Source of the DNA: JAJUFS01 sp964599565
Lineage (GTDB): Bacteria > Pseudomonadota > Gammaproteobacteria > Natronospirales > JAJUFS01
Reading direction: 5' to 3'
Assembly (NCBI GenBank): GCA_964599565.1
Contig: CAZRFE010000024.1
Span: 1 to 32,871, forward strand
DNA length: 32,871 bases
Position numbers and translations under genes: made by a program. Below the pieces are notes generated by a model that saw only the letters and a program-made list of their open reading frames with translations, made no database searches and was not told the origin of the DNA. Shown in pieces: positions 15,615-23,066 of this stretch (position 1 is the stretch's first letter; every line of letters starts with the position of its first letter).

Positions 15615-15686
15615 GGATATCCGGGCTTGTACCAGCGGCAGGCATGTGAGGGCGGGAGCATTCCTGTCGCGATTGCCGCGTACCTC

Positions 15687-15735
15687 GCGCTCCCGTGAGC
15701 GCATGAATTCTACGCGTTCAGGCGGAGCGAATCAG
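15687..15735 (-). promoter_or_regulatory. algR-hemC gap: candidate hemC promoter and leader hairpin
   Basis: On the minus strand, TAGAAT (15712-15707) lies 17 bp after a weak CTGATT (15735-15730) at the end of algR. It is followed by a GCGCTC/GAGCGC 6-bp hairpin with a CCGT loop (15702-15687). The hairpin has no U-run. This could be a hemC promoter with a structured leader. The evidence is modest. Confidence 0.3.
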
Positions 15736-16452
15736 CTTGCGCACATCGGGAACCAGCCGGCGGCTGACTTCCAGCTGTTCGCCGATATCGCGCACGCGCA
15801 CGTGGAAGCGTCCGCCGTGATCCTTCTCCAGCGCCTCGATGGCGTTGACGGCAACCAGCGCATTGCGATGCACGCGCACGAACGCGCTGCCGAATTCGTC
15901 TTCGAGCGATTTCAGCGAATCCTCGATCAGCACTTCGCCGTCGCGGTGGCGCACCGTCACGTATTTCTGGTCGGCGCGGAAGTAGAAGACGTTGTCCATG
16001 TCGATCAGGCGCAGGCTGTCGCGGATGCGTACGCAAAGCTGCCGGCGCTTCGCGCCGCCAAGTTTCGCGGTTTCAAGCGCGACGCGCTGCGCGGCGTTCG
16101 GGCGTCGTGCGCGTGCGAGCGCGGCTTCGAGACGCTCGCGCCTTACGGGCTTGACGAGGTAATCGACGGCCTGCGCCTCGAATGCCTCGATTGCAAAACG
16201 GTCGTAGGCGGTGGTGAAGATCACGGCGGGCGGCGTTTCAAGACCGGAGAGATGGCGCGCGCATTCGAGCCCGTCCATGCCGGGCATGCGGATATCGAGC
16301 AGCACGACATCGGGGTCGAGCGCCTCGAACTGCTTCAGCGCGCTTGCGCCATCGCCCGCTTCGCCGGCGACTTCCACGCCGGGAAGCTGCTGCAGCAGGC
16401 CGCGCAAACGCAGGCGGGCAGGGGGTTCGTCGTCAACGATCAGTACGCGCAT
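15718..16452 (-). CDS. algR: AlgR-like LytTR response regulator
   Basis: A 244-aa response regulator. The receiver domain (1-120) has the acidic pocket D7-D8, phosphoacceptor D53 in VVLLDIRMPGMDG, and K in LVKPVRRERL. The LytTR DNA-binding domain (about 135-240) has RDSLRLIDMDNVFYFRADQKYVTV and SFV-type FVRVHRNALVAVNAIE. In Pseudomonas, AlgR controls alginate, twitching and virulence genes. In this organism the regulon is not known. The start at ATG 16452 shares one base with the algZ stop (TGATG); a GTG at 16455 is the alternative. GGAAG lies just upstream. Confidence 0.93.
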   Translation of the reverse strand: MRVLIVDDEPPARLRLRGLLQQLPGVEVAGEAGDGASALKQFEALDPDVVLLDIRMPGMDGLECARHLSGLETPPAVIFTTAYDRFAIEAFEAQAVDYLVKPVRRERLEAALARARRPNAAQRVALETAKLGGAKRRQLCVRIRDSLRLIDMDNVFYFRADQKYVTVRHRDGEVLIEDSLKSLEDEFGSAFVRVHRNALVAVNAIEALEKDHGGRFHVRVRDIGEQLEVSRRLVPDVRKLIRSA

Positions 16453-17498
16453 CACGCTTCCATGGGCAGAACGATCTCAGCCTCAAAATAGCCTGCGTCG
16501 CGTCGCGTCGCCAGTGTCGCCTTGCCGCCAAGCACAAGCGCGAGGCGTTCCCGCGTGTTTTCGAGCGCTATGTGAAAGCCGCGGCTCGGCGCGGTGCCCG
16601 CTGGCACCGGGTTTTTCACGAGCACACGGTAATTGTTGCCGTCCGCCGCACCGTGGATGCTGATGGTGCCGCCTTCCGGCAGGCGCTCGATGCCGTGGTG
16701 CACGGCGTTCTCCAGCAGCGGCTGCAGCGTGAGCCGCGGCAGGCTCACGGGTGTGGCCGGCGATTCGATCCGCCAGTCGACGCGCAGGCGTTCACCGAGA
16801 CGCTTTTCTTCCAGGCGCTGGTAAAGCCTTGCGAGCGCGATTTCTTCATCGAGCGAGACGAGCACGGCGTCATCGAGGCTTGCGCGAAACAGGTCGGAAA
16901 GATCCTCCACCGCCTGTTCCGCCGCTTCGGGCGCCGCGGGAATGAGTGCCGCGATCGTGTTCATGCTGTTGAACAGAAAGTGCGGGCGGATGCGCGCCTG
17001 CAACGCCTCGATGCGCGCACCGGCTTCGCGGCGCACCTGCTTCTGCCACTGGTACTGCACATGAAAGTAACGCAGCGCGACCGCGCTCACGATCGCGCTG
17101 ATGCTCAGGTTGCGCACGATGAACGCGATGGCGCCGCCCGGCGTGATGAGCCCGAGCCCCGCTTCGCGGTCCACCCACGCGCCCGCGCCGCTGATCGCGA
17201 TGGTCGTCGCCAGCAGCAGCAGGTAGCAGATGACATACGCGCGCGCGGCGGGGAGATGTTCAAGCCGCCGGCCTGCAATGCACAGCACCGCTGCGGCTGC
17301 GAACGCGAGCCAGAGCATGAACAGCGAAATGCCGATGAAGTCCTCGAGCACGTTCGCGCCCGCACCGGTTCCGCGCGCCATGGTGAGGACCATGGCCACG
17401 AGTTCGGCAATCACCAGAATTTCAGCGACGGCGGGTGCGCTGCAGAAATCGGGCAGGAAGCGCGCGCGGCGATCCATGGTTGATGACGCGGTGGGCAT
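16452..17498 (-). CDS. algZ: AlgZ/FimS-like LytS-type sensor histidine kinase
   Basis: A 348-aa inner-membrane sensor. Four hydrophobic segments occupy about residues 20-155. The His_kinase domain follows with ARIRPHFLFNSMNTIAALI, in which H173 sits in the PHFLFN motif typical of LytS/AlgZ kinases. It ends with an ATPase domain, LTLQPLLENAVHHGIE (N box) and GFHIALENTRERLALVLG. AlgZ and AlgR form a two-component pair, and the genes overlap by one base. The start is either ATG 17498 or ATG 17477 (MDRRARF); neither has a strong ribosome site. It lies 49 bp after the dehydrogenase gene. Confidence 0.92.
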   Translation of the reverse strand: MPTASSTMDRRARFLPDFCSAPAVAEILVIAELVAMVLTMARGTGAGANVLEDFIGISLFMLWLAFAAAAVLCIAGRRLEHLPAARAYVICYLLLLATTIAISGAGAWVDREAGLGLITPGGAIAFIVRNLSISAIVSAVALRYFHVQYQWQKQVRREAGARIEALQARIRPHFLFNSMNTIAALIPAAPEAAEQAVEDLSDLFRASLDDAVLVSLDEEIALARLYQRLEEKRLGERLRVDWRIESPATPVSLPRLTLQPLLENAVHHGIERLPEGGTISIHGAADGNNYRVLVKNPVPAGTAPSRGFHIALENTRERLALVLGGKATLATRRDAGYFEAEIVLPMEA

Positions 17499-17547
17499 GC
17501 GGTGAGTGTTGTCCGGGGGGTGGGAGGAATCAAGTGAAAGCGCGCGG

Positions 17548-18417
17548 TCACGCCTTCTCGAACATCCCCCGCTTCAGGCGGTACAGCGAGGAAATGTCTT
17601 CGTCGCTGTGACCCTGTTCGATGAGCCGCCGGTAATGCACAAGCGTCATCTCGACGATCGGCAGCTGCACGTCGAACGTTTCGGCCATGCGCCTGCAGAT
17701 TTCAAGATCCTTTTCATGCAGCGTGACCTTGAAGCCGAGCGGGAATTCCATGCGCTGCATGTTCGGTCCGCGGTTCGTCATGAACCAGCTCGCCGCCGCA
17801 CCGCTGCCGACGACATCGATCACCTTGCCAAGATCAAGACCGTGCGCGCGCGCGAATGCGAGCGCTTCCGAAACCGCCTGGTTCACGCCCGCCACCGCGA
17901 TCTGGTTCACCGCCTTCGTCGCCTGGCCGCTGCCCACGGGGCCCATCAGCGCAACGCGCTTGCCCATCGCGCCGAGCACGGGCTGCGCGCGTTCGAAATC
18001 GCGTTCATCGCCGCCGCACATGATGGCAAGCGTGCCGTGGATCGCGCCTTCCGTGCCGCCGGAAACCGGGCAATCGAGAAAACCGATGTTGCGTGCGGCC
18101 AGCATTTCCGCCGCGCGCTGTGCCGTATCCGCGCTCACCGTCGAGCAATCGATGACAAGCGCGCCTTCGCGAAGCGATGTGGAAAGCACCGTGACGACGG
18201 CGAGCACATCCGCATCCGCGCTCACGCACAGGACGACGCATTCGCTGTCGTCTGCAAGACCTGCGATGTCATTGAACGCCGTTGCGTGCGTTTCACGCGC
18301 GAACTGCGCGGCCTTCGCACCGTTGCGGTTCCATGCGCCCGTCAGCAATCCCGCCTTGTGCAGGTTGCGCGCCATCGGGTAACCCATCGCGCCGAGTCCG
18401 ATGAAACCGGTTTTCAT
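17548..18417 (-). CDS. 3-hydroxyisobutyrate dehydrogenase family protein
   Basis: A 289-aa beta-hydroxyacid dehydrogenase. The nucleotide-binding motif FIGLGAMGYPMARNL is at residues 5-19. The substrate motif DCPVSGGTEGA and the catalytic lysine region GSGQATKAVNQ follow, then the C-terminal helical domain with GSGAASWF-like GSGAAASWFMTN and FKVTLHEKDLEI. The family covers 3-hydroxyisobutyrate, tartronate semialdehyde and related substrates; the valine-degradation genes are not nearby, so the substrate is open. AGGA lies nine bases before the ATG at 18417. It stands between the REP element and algZ in a long co-directional run. Confidence 0.87.
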   Translation of the reverse strand: MKTGFIGLGAMGYPMARNLHKAGLLTGAWNRNGAKAAQFARETHATAFNDIAGLADDSECVVLCVSADADVLAVVTVLSTSLREGALVIDCSTVSADTAQRAAEMLAARNIGFLDCPVSGGTEGAIHGTLAIMCGGDERDFERAQPVLGAMGKRVALMGPVGSGQATKAVNQIAVAGVNQAVSEALAFARAHGLDLGKVIDVVGSGAAASWFMTNRGPNMQRMEFPLGFKVTLHEKDLEICRRMAETFDVQLPIVEMTLVHYRRLIEQGHSDEDISSLYRLKRGMFEKA

Positions 18418-18440
18418 GTCATGCCGTCCTGCTGGATATC

Positions 18441-18490
18441 GTGGGAGCGGCTTCAGCCGCGATTCATTTCGCGGCTGAAGCCGCTCCTAC
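18441..18490. repeat. REP-type extragenic palindrome (inverted pair)
   Basis: Two 22-bp arms (18441-18462 and 18469-18490) are inverted copies with one mismatch around a 6-base centre, TTCATT. Each arm has the core GGAGCGGCTTCAGCCGC, which itself folds. This core matches REP sequences common in xanthomonads and pseudomonads, mobilised by RAYT transposases. It forms a strong hairpin and may stabilise or terminate the upstream mRNA. The right arm overlaps the stop codon of the ABM-domain gene. No other copy is seen in the window, and no RAYT gene. Confidence 0.88.
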
Positions 18491-18798
18491 AGGTCAACGC
18501 CGTTGCATGCGCCGAGAAATTCCTCTTCCGCCGCGAGGCCTTCGAGCTGTTTGTCCATTTCCCGGTACACGTCCGCGTAGTGTTCCTGGAAGTTCTCGAA
18601 ATCCGCGGCGTCGCGCCAGCGGTCGAGCGTATAGAAGACATTCTCGTCGCTCGCGTCCTGCCAGAGTCTTGTGCCGAGGTAGCCGTCGGCGCGCTGAAAG
18701 AGCTGCGTCCACGTGCCTTCGCTGGAATAGTGATGCACGAATTCCTCGCGCTTGTCCGTTGGAACGCGGTAACGCCAGATGCGCAGGTGTTCCTTCAT
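18487..18798 (-). CDS. antibiotic biosynthesis monooxygenase (ABM) domain protein
   Basis: A 103-aa ferredoxin-like-fold protein. The pattern RIWRYRVPTDKREEFVHHYSSEGTW, then QLFQRADGYLGTRLWQDASD and NVFYTLDRWRDAADFENF is typical of single-domain ABM proteins, which act as cofactor-free monooxygenases or binding proteins. Its start overlaps the VOC gene stop (ATGA). The natural stop codon, TAG at 18489-18487, is part of the REP arm, so the last codons and the repeat meet exactly. It is the third cistron after speA. Function unknown. Confidence 0.8.
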   Translation of the reverse strand: MKEHLRIWRYRVPTDKREEFVHHYSSEGTWTQLFQRADGYLGTRLWQDASDENVFYTLDRWRDAADFENFQEHYADVYREMDKQLEGLAAEEEFLGACNGVDL

Positions 18799-19190
18799 GC
18801 GGGCTCCCGTTGATGAACGTCCAGCCGTCGGCCCTTGATCTCGATGAGGTGGCCGGTCGGGCAGCGCAGGTACATCTTCTTTCGTTCCAGCGGTGTTCCC
18901 GCATCGACGACACGGGGCGGCATGACGATGTCCAGTTCCGCATTCGCCTGGAGGCGTGCAGCGAGCGCGTCGAAGGCCGCCAGATCGAGATTGACGCCAA
19001 GATGCATCCCGTCACACGGCGTGGCGGATGCATTCTCCCTGAGCGTGAGCTGGCAGCCCAAGATATCGAGATTGACGTAGCCGGATGCGTCGCGATGCGT
19101 GACGCATGCGCCGGGAATCTGCGTGTAGAACGCGACCGATTCCGCCAGCGACCGGACGTCAAGCGACAGGTGAAAGGCGTTGCCCATCAT
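18795..19190 (-). CDS. VOC family (glyoxalase/bleomycin resistance-like) protein
   Basis: A 131-aa VOC-fold protein. It begins GNAFHLSLDVRSLAESVAFY, with a likely metal histidine in FHLSLDV. It continues GYVNLDILGCQLTLREN and MHLGVNLDLAAFDALAARL, and ends KKMYLRCPTGHLIEIKGRR with the terminal acid ligand. This layout is common in glyoxalase-like dioxygenases and resistance proteins. Its first ATG shares bases with the speA stop (ATGATG), with GGAGAA upstream, so it is coupled to speA. The substrate cannot be told. Confidence 0.83.
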   Translation of the reverse strand: MMGNAFHLSLDVRSLAESVAFYTQIPGACVTHRDASGYVNLDILGCQLTLRENASATPCDGMHLGVNLDLAAFDALAARLQANAELDIVMPPRVVDAGTPLERKKMYLRCPTGHLIEIKGRRLDVHQREPA

Positions 19191-21070
19191 TTCTCCAGGT
19201 ACGTGTAACCCGCGAGCCCTTCTTCCAGCGCTTCCATGTAGCGCGTGCGCGTCTTCTTGTCGAGGCCGGCCTTGAGAATCTTCTCGCGGTAGCAGGCGAG
19301 CAGGTCCTCGGCATTGAGGTGCACATAGGCGAGCACTTCATCCGCGCGGTCGCCTTTCTCTGGCCGCACCATGACGTACTTGCCGTTCTCGTCCATCTCG
19401 ACGTTCACGGAGTCCGTGTCGCCGAACAGGTTGTGCAGGTCGCCGAGAATTTCCTGGTACGCGCCGACGAGGAAGAAGCCGAGGAGATAGTCTTCGTCCT
19501 TCTTCAGCGCATGCACCGCAAGCGTTGCCTCGAGTCCGTCCTGGTCGACGTACTGTTCGATGCGCCCGTCGGAGTCGCAGGTCATGTCCTGGATCACCGC
19601 GCGCCGCGTCGGTGTTTCGTCAAGACGGTGCACGGGCATGATCGGGAAGATCTGGTCGATCGCCCAGACGTCCGGCAGCGACTGGAACACCGACATGTTG
19701 CAGAAATACTTGTCCGCGAGTTTTTCGTTCAGTTCATCGAGCATCTCGCGCTGCGGTTTCGCCGTCGGGCGCAGCGTCTCGCGCACGCGCCGGCAGGTCG
19801 AGTAATAAAGCTGTTCCGCGCGTGCGCGCTGCTCCAGCGTGATGATGCCGTGGATGTACATGCCCTGCGCTTCGGAAAGCCAGTACATCGCGTCCTGGTA
19901 GATTTCGAGCGCCGCGCGCCCGTCGGCATTCTCGTAGCCTTCCCACAGGTCATGGAGAATCATCGGGTCGTCGGCGGATGGCGCCTGCGGTTCGAACTCG
20001 AGCGTGCTTTCTGCGTCGACGACGTTCGTCACCAGCACGGCGTGGTGCGCGGTCATCGCGCGGCCCGATTCGGTGATGATGTCCGGATGCGGCAGGCCGT
20101 ATTCCTCGCAGACTTCCCACAGCGTGCGCACGATGGTGTTCGCGTACTGCGACATCGAGTAGTTCGTCGAGTAGTCGCGCCGCGAGCGCGTGCCTTCGTA
20201 ATCCACGCCGAGTCCGCCGCCGACATCCATGGTGCGGATCGTCACGCCGAGTGCATGCATCTCCGCGTACGCGCGCGCCGACTCGCGCATGCCGCGCGCG
20301 ATGTGGCGGATGTTCGCGAGCTGCGAGCCGAGATGGAAGTGCAGAAGCTGCAGGCAGTCCTTCATGCCTGCGGCCTCGAGTTTTTCCACGGCTTCCAGCA
20401 GCTGCGAGGCGAGCAGGCCGAACTTCGACTTCTCGCCGCCGGTATCCGCCCAGCGTCCGCCGCCCGCGTTGGAGATGCGCACGCGCACGCCGAGCGTGGG
20501 ACGCACGTTCATGCGCTTCGTCAGTTCGATGATGTGATCGAGCTCGTTCAGCTTCTCGACCACGATGTACACCTTGTGGCCGAGCTGCTGGCCGATCAGT
20601 GCAAGTTCCAGGTACTCGCGGTCCTTGTAGCCGTTGCAGACGATGGTCGAGCCTTCCGGCGCGAGCGCGAGCACGGCCATCAGTTCCGGCTTCGAGCCCG
20701 CTTCCATGCCGACCTTGTCCGCGCCGAACTGCAAGATGTCCTCCAGCACCGAGCGCTGCTGGTTCACCTTGATGGGATACACCGCCGTGTAGCGCGCCTT
20801 GTAGTCGAACGCTTCCATCGCATCGCCGAATGCGTTGACGAGGCTTTCGATGCGGTGACGGATGATGTCGCCGAAACGGAACAGCACGGGCAGCGAGAGT
20901 CCGGCTTCATCGACGCGGCTTGCGAGATCGTAAAGATCGACAGCGGTGCCCGAGCGATCACCGGTCGGATAGACCTGCACGCGGCCGTTCGCGCTCACGT
21001 CGAAATAACCTTCGCCCCAGCGGGCAACGTTGTAGATCGCGCGGCAGGCCTTGGTGGCGTCTTCGGTCAT
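19187..21070 (-). CDS. speA: biosynthetic arginine decarboxylase
   Basis: A 627-aa PLP enzyme converting arginine to agmatine, the first step of one putrescine route. The PLP lysine K101 lies in YTAVYPIKVNQQ. Other hallmarks are FGADKVGMEAGSKPEL, VCNGYKDREYL, LQLLHFHLGSQL, MDVGGGLGVDYEG and ITESGRAMTAHHAVLV, followed by the C-terminal FQSLPDVWAIDQIFPIMPVHRL. Length fits the family (about 630-660). The ATG at 21070 has GGGGA six bases upstream. A much longer frame upstream runs across the intergenic region and is rejected. It is divergent from speE, and followed by overlapping VOC and ABM genes. Confidence 0.96.
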   Translation of the reverse strand: MTEDATKACRAIYNVARWGEGYFDVSANGRVQVYPTGDRSGTAVDLYDLASRVDEAGLSLPVLFRFGDIIRHRIESLVNAFGDAMEAFDYKARYTAVYPIKVNQQRSVLEDILQFGADKVGMEAGSKPELMAVLALAPEGSTIVCNGYKDREYLELALIGQQLGHKVYIVVEKLNELDHIIELTKRMNVRPTLGVRVRISNAGGGRWADTGGEKSKFGLLASQLLEAVEKLEAAGMKDCLQLLHFHLGSQLANIRHIARGMRESARAYAEMHALGVTIRTMDVGGGLGVDYEGTRSRRDYSTNYSMSQYANTIVRTLWEVCEEYGLPHPDIITESGRAMTAHHAVLVTNVVDAESTLEFEPQAPSADDPMILHDLWEGYENADGRAALEIYQDAMYWLSEAQGMYIHGIITLEQRARAEQLYYSTCRRVRETLRPTAKPQREMLDELNEKLADKYFCNMSVFQSLPDVWAIDQIFPIMPVHRLDETPTRRAVIQDMTCDSDGRIEQYVDQDGLEATLAVHALKKDEDYLLGFFLVGAYQEILGDLHNLFGDTDSVNVEMDENGKYVMVRPEKGDRADEVLAYVHLNAEDLLACYREKILKAGLDKKTRTRYMEALEEGLAGYTYLEK

Positions 21071-21119
21071 TCGGAATCCCCGGTGGGCAAGAGGTGGGTG
21101 GGCGCGGAATACGGACTCC

Positions 21120-21148
21120 ATTATAGGCAAGCGAACCTGCGCGGCGAA
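21120..21148 (-). promoter_or_regulatory. speA promoter
   Basis: On the minus strand a perfect TATAAT (21125-21120) lies 17 bp after TTCGCC (21148-21143), about 50 bp upstream of the speA ATG. The -10 is strong and the -35 is weak (three of six). Confidence 0.55.
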
Positions 21149-21159
21149 GGGCGCGCCGC

Positions 21160-21165
21160 TATACT
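21160..21165 (+). promoter_or_regulatory. candidate speE -10 box
   Basis: TATACT (five of six to consensus) lies 43 bp before the speE ATG on the plus strand. The -35 position reads CTGCGC, which is poor. It is back to back with the speA promoter, so the two spermidine-pathway genes share a control region of about 50 bp. Confidence 0.4.
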
Positions 21166-21208
21166 TGTCCGCCCGATTTCGACGACGTTCCACCGAGGAG
21201 GCCGTGAC

Positions 21209-22072
21209 ATGACGAGCGACGCCGCGCCGTTTACCAATAAGGGCTGGTTCACCGAAGCGGCGGACGAGGCAGGCTCCGCGTTCTCTCTCGAGATCCGCCG
21301 CAAGCTCCACGAAGACAGGACGCCATACCAGAAGATCGAGGTGTGGGAGACCGCGCGCTGGGGAAACCTCATGGCGATCGACGGCTACGTGATGCTTTCT
21401 TCGCGCGACAACTTTCTCTACCACGAGATGATGTCGCACGTGCCGCTGTTTGCGCACGCGAATCCGCGCCATGTGCTCATCATCGGCGGTGGCGACTGCG
21501 GCACGCTGCGCGAAGTGCTGCGGCATGGAAGCGTGGAGAAGGCCTGGCAGGTGGACATCGATGAAGGCGTCACGCGCGCCTCGGAGAAATACTTTCCCGA
21601 GCTGTGCGAGTCCAACGGCGATCCGCGCGCTGAGCTGCATTTCGCGGACGGCATACGCTGGGTGAAGGACGGCGACCCGGACAGCGTGGATGTCATCATC
21701 GTCGATTCCACCGATCCTGTCGGTCCCGCGGAGGGTCTTTTCAGCGAGGCGTTCTACCGCGACTGCCTCAGGCTGCTTCGCAGCGGCGGCATTCTCGTGC
21801 AGCAGAGCGAATCACCGCTGCTGCACATGCGCATCCTGAAGGAAATGCACACGGCGATGCGCGCAGCGGGTTATGCGGATGTCGCGAGCTACCAGTTTCC
21901 GCAGCCGGTGTATCCGTCAGGCTGGTGGTCGGCGACGATGGCGCGCAAGGAAACGGCGTTCGATGGCTTCCGCGACGCGCTTGATTTCGAGACGCGTTAC
22001 TACACGGCGGACATTCACCGCGGCGCGCTCGCGATGCCGGCGTTCTTCCAGCGCGAGATCGCGTCCCTGTGA
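21209..22072 (+). CDS. speE: spermidine synthase
   Basis: A 287-aa aminopropyltransferase making spermidine from putrescine and decarboxylated SAM. Hallmarks are PYQKIEVWETARWGNLMAIDG, DNFLYHEMMSHVPLF, the nucleotide loop VLIIGGGDCGTLREVLRH (normally GGGDGG; here Cys replaces one Gly), the acid pocket VDIDEGV, DSTDPVGPAEGLF with the catalytic aspartate, and YPSGWWSATMA. GAGGAG sits eight bases upstream of the ATG at 21209. A very long frame runs in from antisense of speA; the real gene starts at 21209. A strong terminator follows. speD and an agmatinase or equivalent are not in the window. Confidence 0.96.
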   Translation: MTSDAAPFTNKGWFTEAADEAGSAFSLEIRRKLHEDRTPYQKIEVWETARWGNLMAIDGYVMLSSRDNFLYHEMMSHVPLFAHANPRHVLIIGGGDCGTLREVLRHGSVEKAWQVDIDEGVTRASEKYFPELCESNGDPRAELHFADGIRWVKDGDPDSVDVIIVDSTDPVGPAEGLFSEAFYRDCLRLLRSGGILVQQSESPLLHMRILKEMHTAMRAAGYADVASYQFPQPVYPSGWWSATMARKETAFDGFRDALDFETRYYTADIHRGALAMPAFFQREIASL

Positions 22073-22097
22073 TGCCGGGTTCGCGCAGCCAGAGACG

Positions 22098-22124
22098 AAA
22101 AAGCCCCGCGATGCGGGGCTTTTT
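22098..22124. terminator. bidirectional intrinsic terminator
   Basis: AAAAAGCCCCGC (22098-22109) and GCGGGGCTTTTT (22113-22124) make a 12-bp stem with a GAT loop, with A and T runs at either end. It ends speE on the plus strand and the DUF4124 pair on the minus strand. Confidence 0.93.
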
Positions 22125-22141
22125 CATGAGGCGGCGTTTGC

Positions 22142-22585
22142 TCAGGTGCCGCAAAGTTCGTTGACCTTGTCCCCGGCGTCCTGGCGGCGCTGGACCATTT
22201 CATCCGACGTGAGATATTCGCGCTCGCCGTCATTCTCCCGGTACATGCGCCGCTCCATGAGCATCTTCTCGAGACGCTCGCGCGCACTTGCACAGGCGGC
22301 CGCGCGTTCTTCCTTTTTCTTCTCCGCGTCCGCGGTTGCCTCGCGCGCTGCGGCGTCGGCCTGCTCCAGCGCATCGACCTGTTCCGTCCGCGCGCGGTTT
22401 CTGGCGGTCACGGCGTCGGGATCGGTGGGCCTGCTCGTGATATCCAGGCGTTCGGTCTTGCCGTCCGTGCATGGCATGTCGGAGTAGCGCACGACGCCGT
22501 TCTCCGTGACGCAGCGGAAGACTTCGGCGCCGGAGACATCGAACGCGAACAGCGCGAGACCGGCGAGGATGGCGAGACGCATCAT
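22142..22585 (-). CDS. DUF4124 exported protein (copy 2)
   Basis: A 147-aa protein with a signal peptide (MMRLAILAGLALFAFDVSGA), so it is likely periplasmic. The DUF4124 core follows (EVFRCVTENGVVRYSDMPCTDG, with the paired cysteines), then a long charged helix, probably coiled coil (about 65-125, rich in A, E, R, K). A final Cys sits at ELCGT. The start overlaps the stop of the upstream paralog (ATGATG). The family is uncharacterised. The stop is close to the terminator at 22098. Confidence 0.82.
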   Translation of the reverse strand: MMRLAILAGLALFAFDVSGAEVFRCVTENGVVRYSDMPCTDGKTERLDITSRPTDPDAVTARNRARTEQVDALEQADAAAREATADAEKKKEERAAACASARERLEKMLMERRMYRENDGEREYLTSDEMVQRRQDAGDKVNELCGT

Positions 22586-23007
22586 GGGCAGCGCGCTTCC
22601 ATCATGCGGCGCAGCTTGTCCTTTTCCGCCTGCGCCTCTTCGTCCGTCAGGCGGCGTTCGCTGCCGTCATCCTGTTTCTCGATGAGGTACGGCGCGCCTT
22701 CGTAGCGTTCGAGCTGCGTGGCGGCGAGTTCGCATTCCTGTTTCTGGATCTGCAGTCTTGCCTTGACAACGGGGTCGGTTGCTTCGGCGATCTGCTGATC
22801 CAGCGATTTCCGGTTGTCCGCGGCCGGTGCGTCGCTCGTGGCCGGGCGCTGCACGTGGAGCTTCTCGCCTTCGGCGGATGCGGGGCATTTCTGGCCGGAG
22901 TAGTAGGTCTTGCCGTCGGCGCCGGTGCATTTGTACACCTCGCCCGCGAGTGCGGGGTGCGCCAGGGCGAGCAGGCTCAGCAGGGAAAGGGCGGCGATTC
23001 TGGGCAT
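22582..23007 (-). CDS. DUF4124 exported protein (copy 1)
   Basis: A 141-aa protein with a signal peptide (MPRIAALSLLSLLALAHPALA). The DUF4124 core follows, GEVYKCTGADGKTYYSGQKCP, then a helical tail with LQIQKQECELAATQLERYEGAPYL and a C-terminal ARCP. It is related to its downstream partner in architecture: signal, two-Cys core, helical tail, final Cys. ATG 23007 has GGAG six bases upstream; the in-frame ATG at 23019 overlaps that site. Periplasmic location is likely. Function unknown. Confidence 0.83.
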   Translation of the reverse strand: MPRIAALSLLSLLALAHPALAGEVYKCTGADGKTYYSGQKCPASAEGEKLHVQRPATSDAPAADNRKSLDQQIAEATDPVVKARLQIQKQECELAATQLERYEGAPYLIEKQDDGSERRLTDEEAQAEKDKLRRMMEARCP

Positions 23008-23066
23008 GGGATTCTCCATCTGGCAGGTCGGTTCGCTGGCCTTCTATAAATAATGTGTCGCCGGCA

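Noticed and set aside
19106..21208. Long plus-strand open frame antisense to speA, continuous with speE (about 700 extra residues)
   Set aside because: It mirrors speA codon by codon in composition, as GC-rich genes often leave an open antisense frame. speE has its own GAGGAG-ATG at 21209 and a normal length from there.
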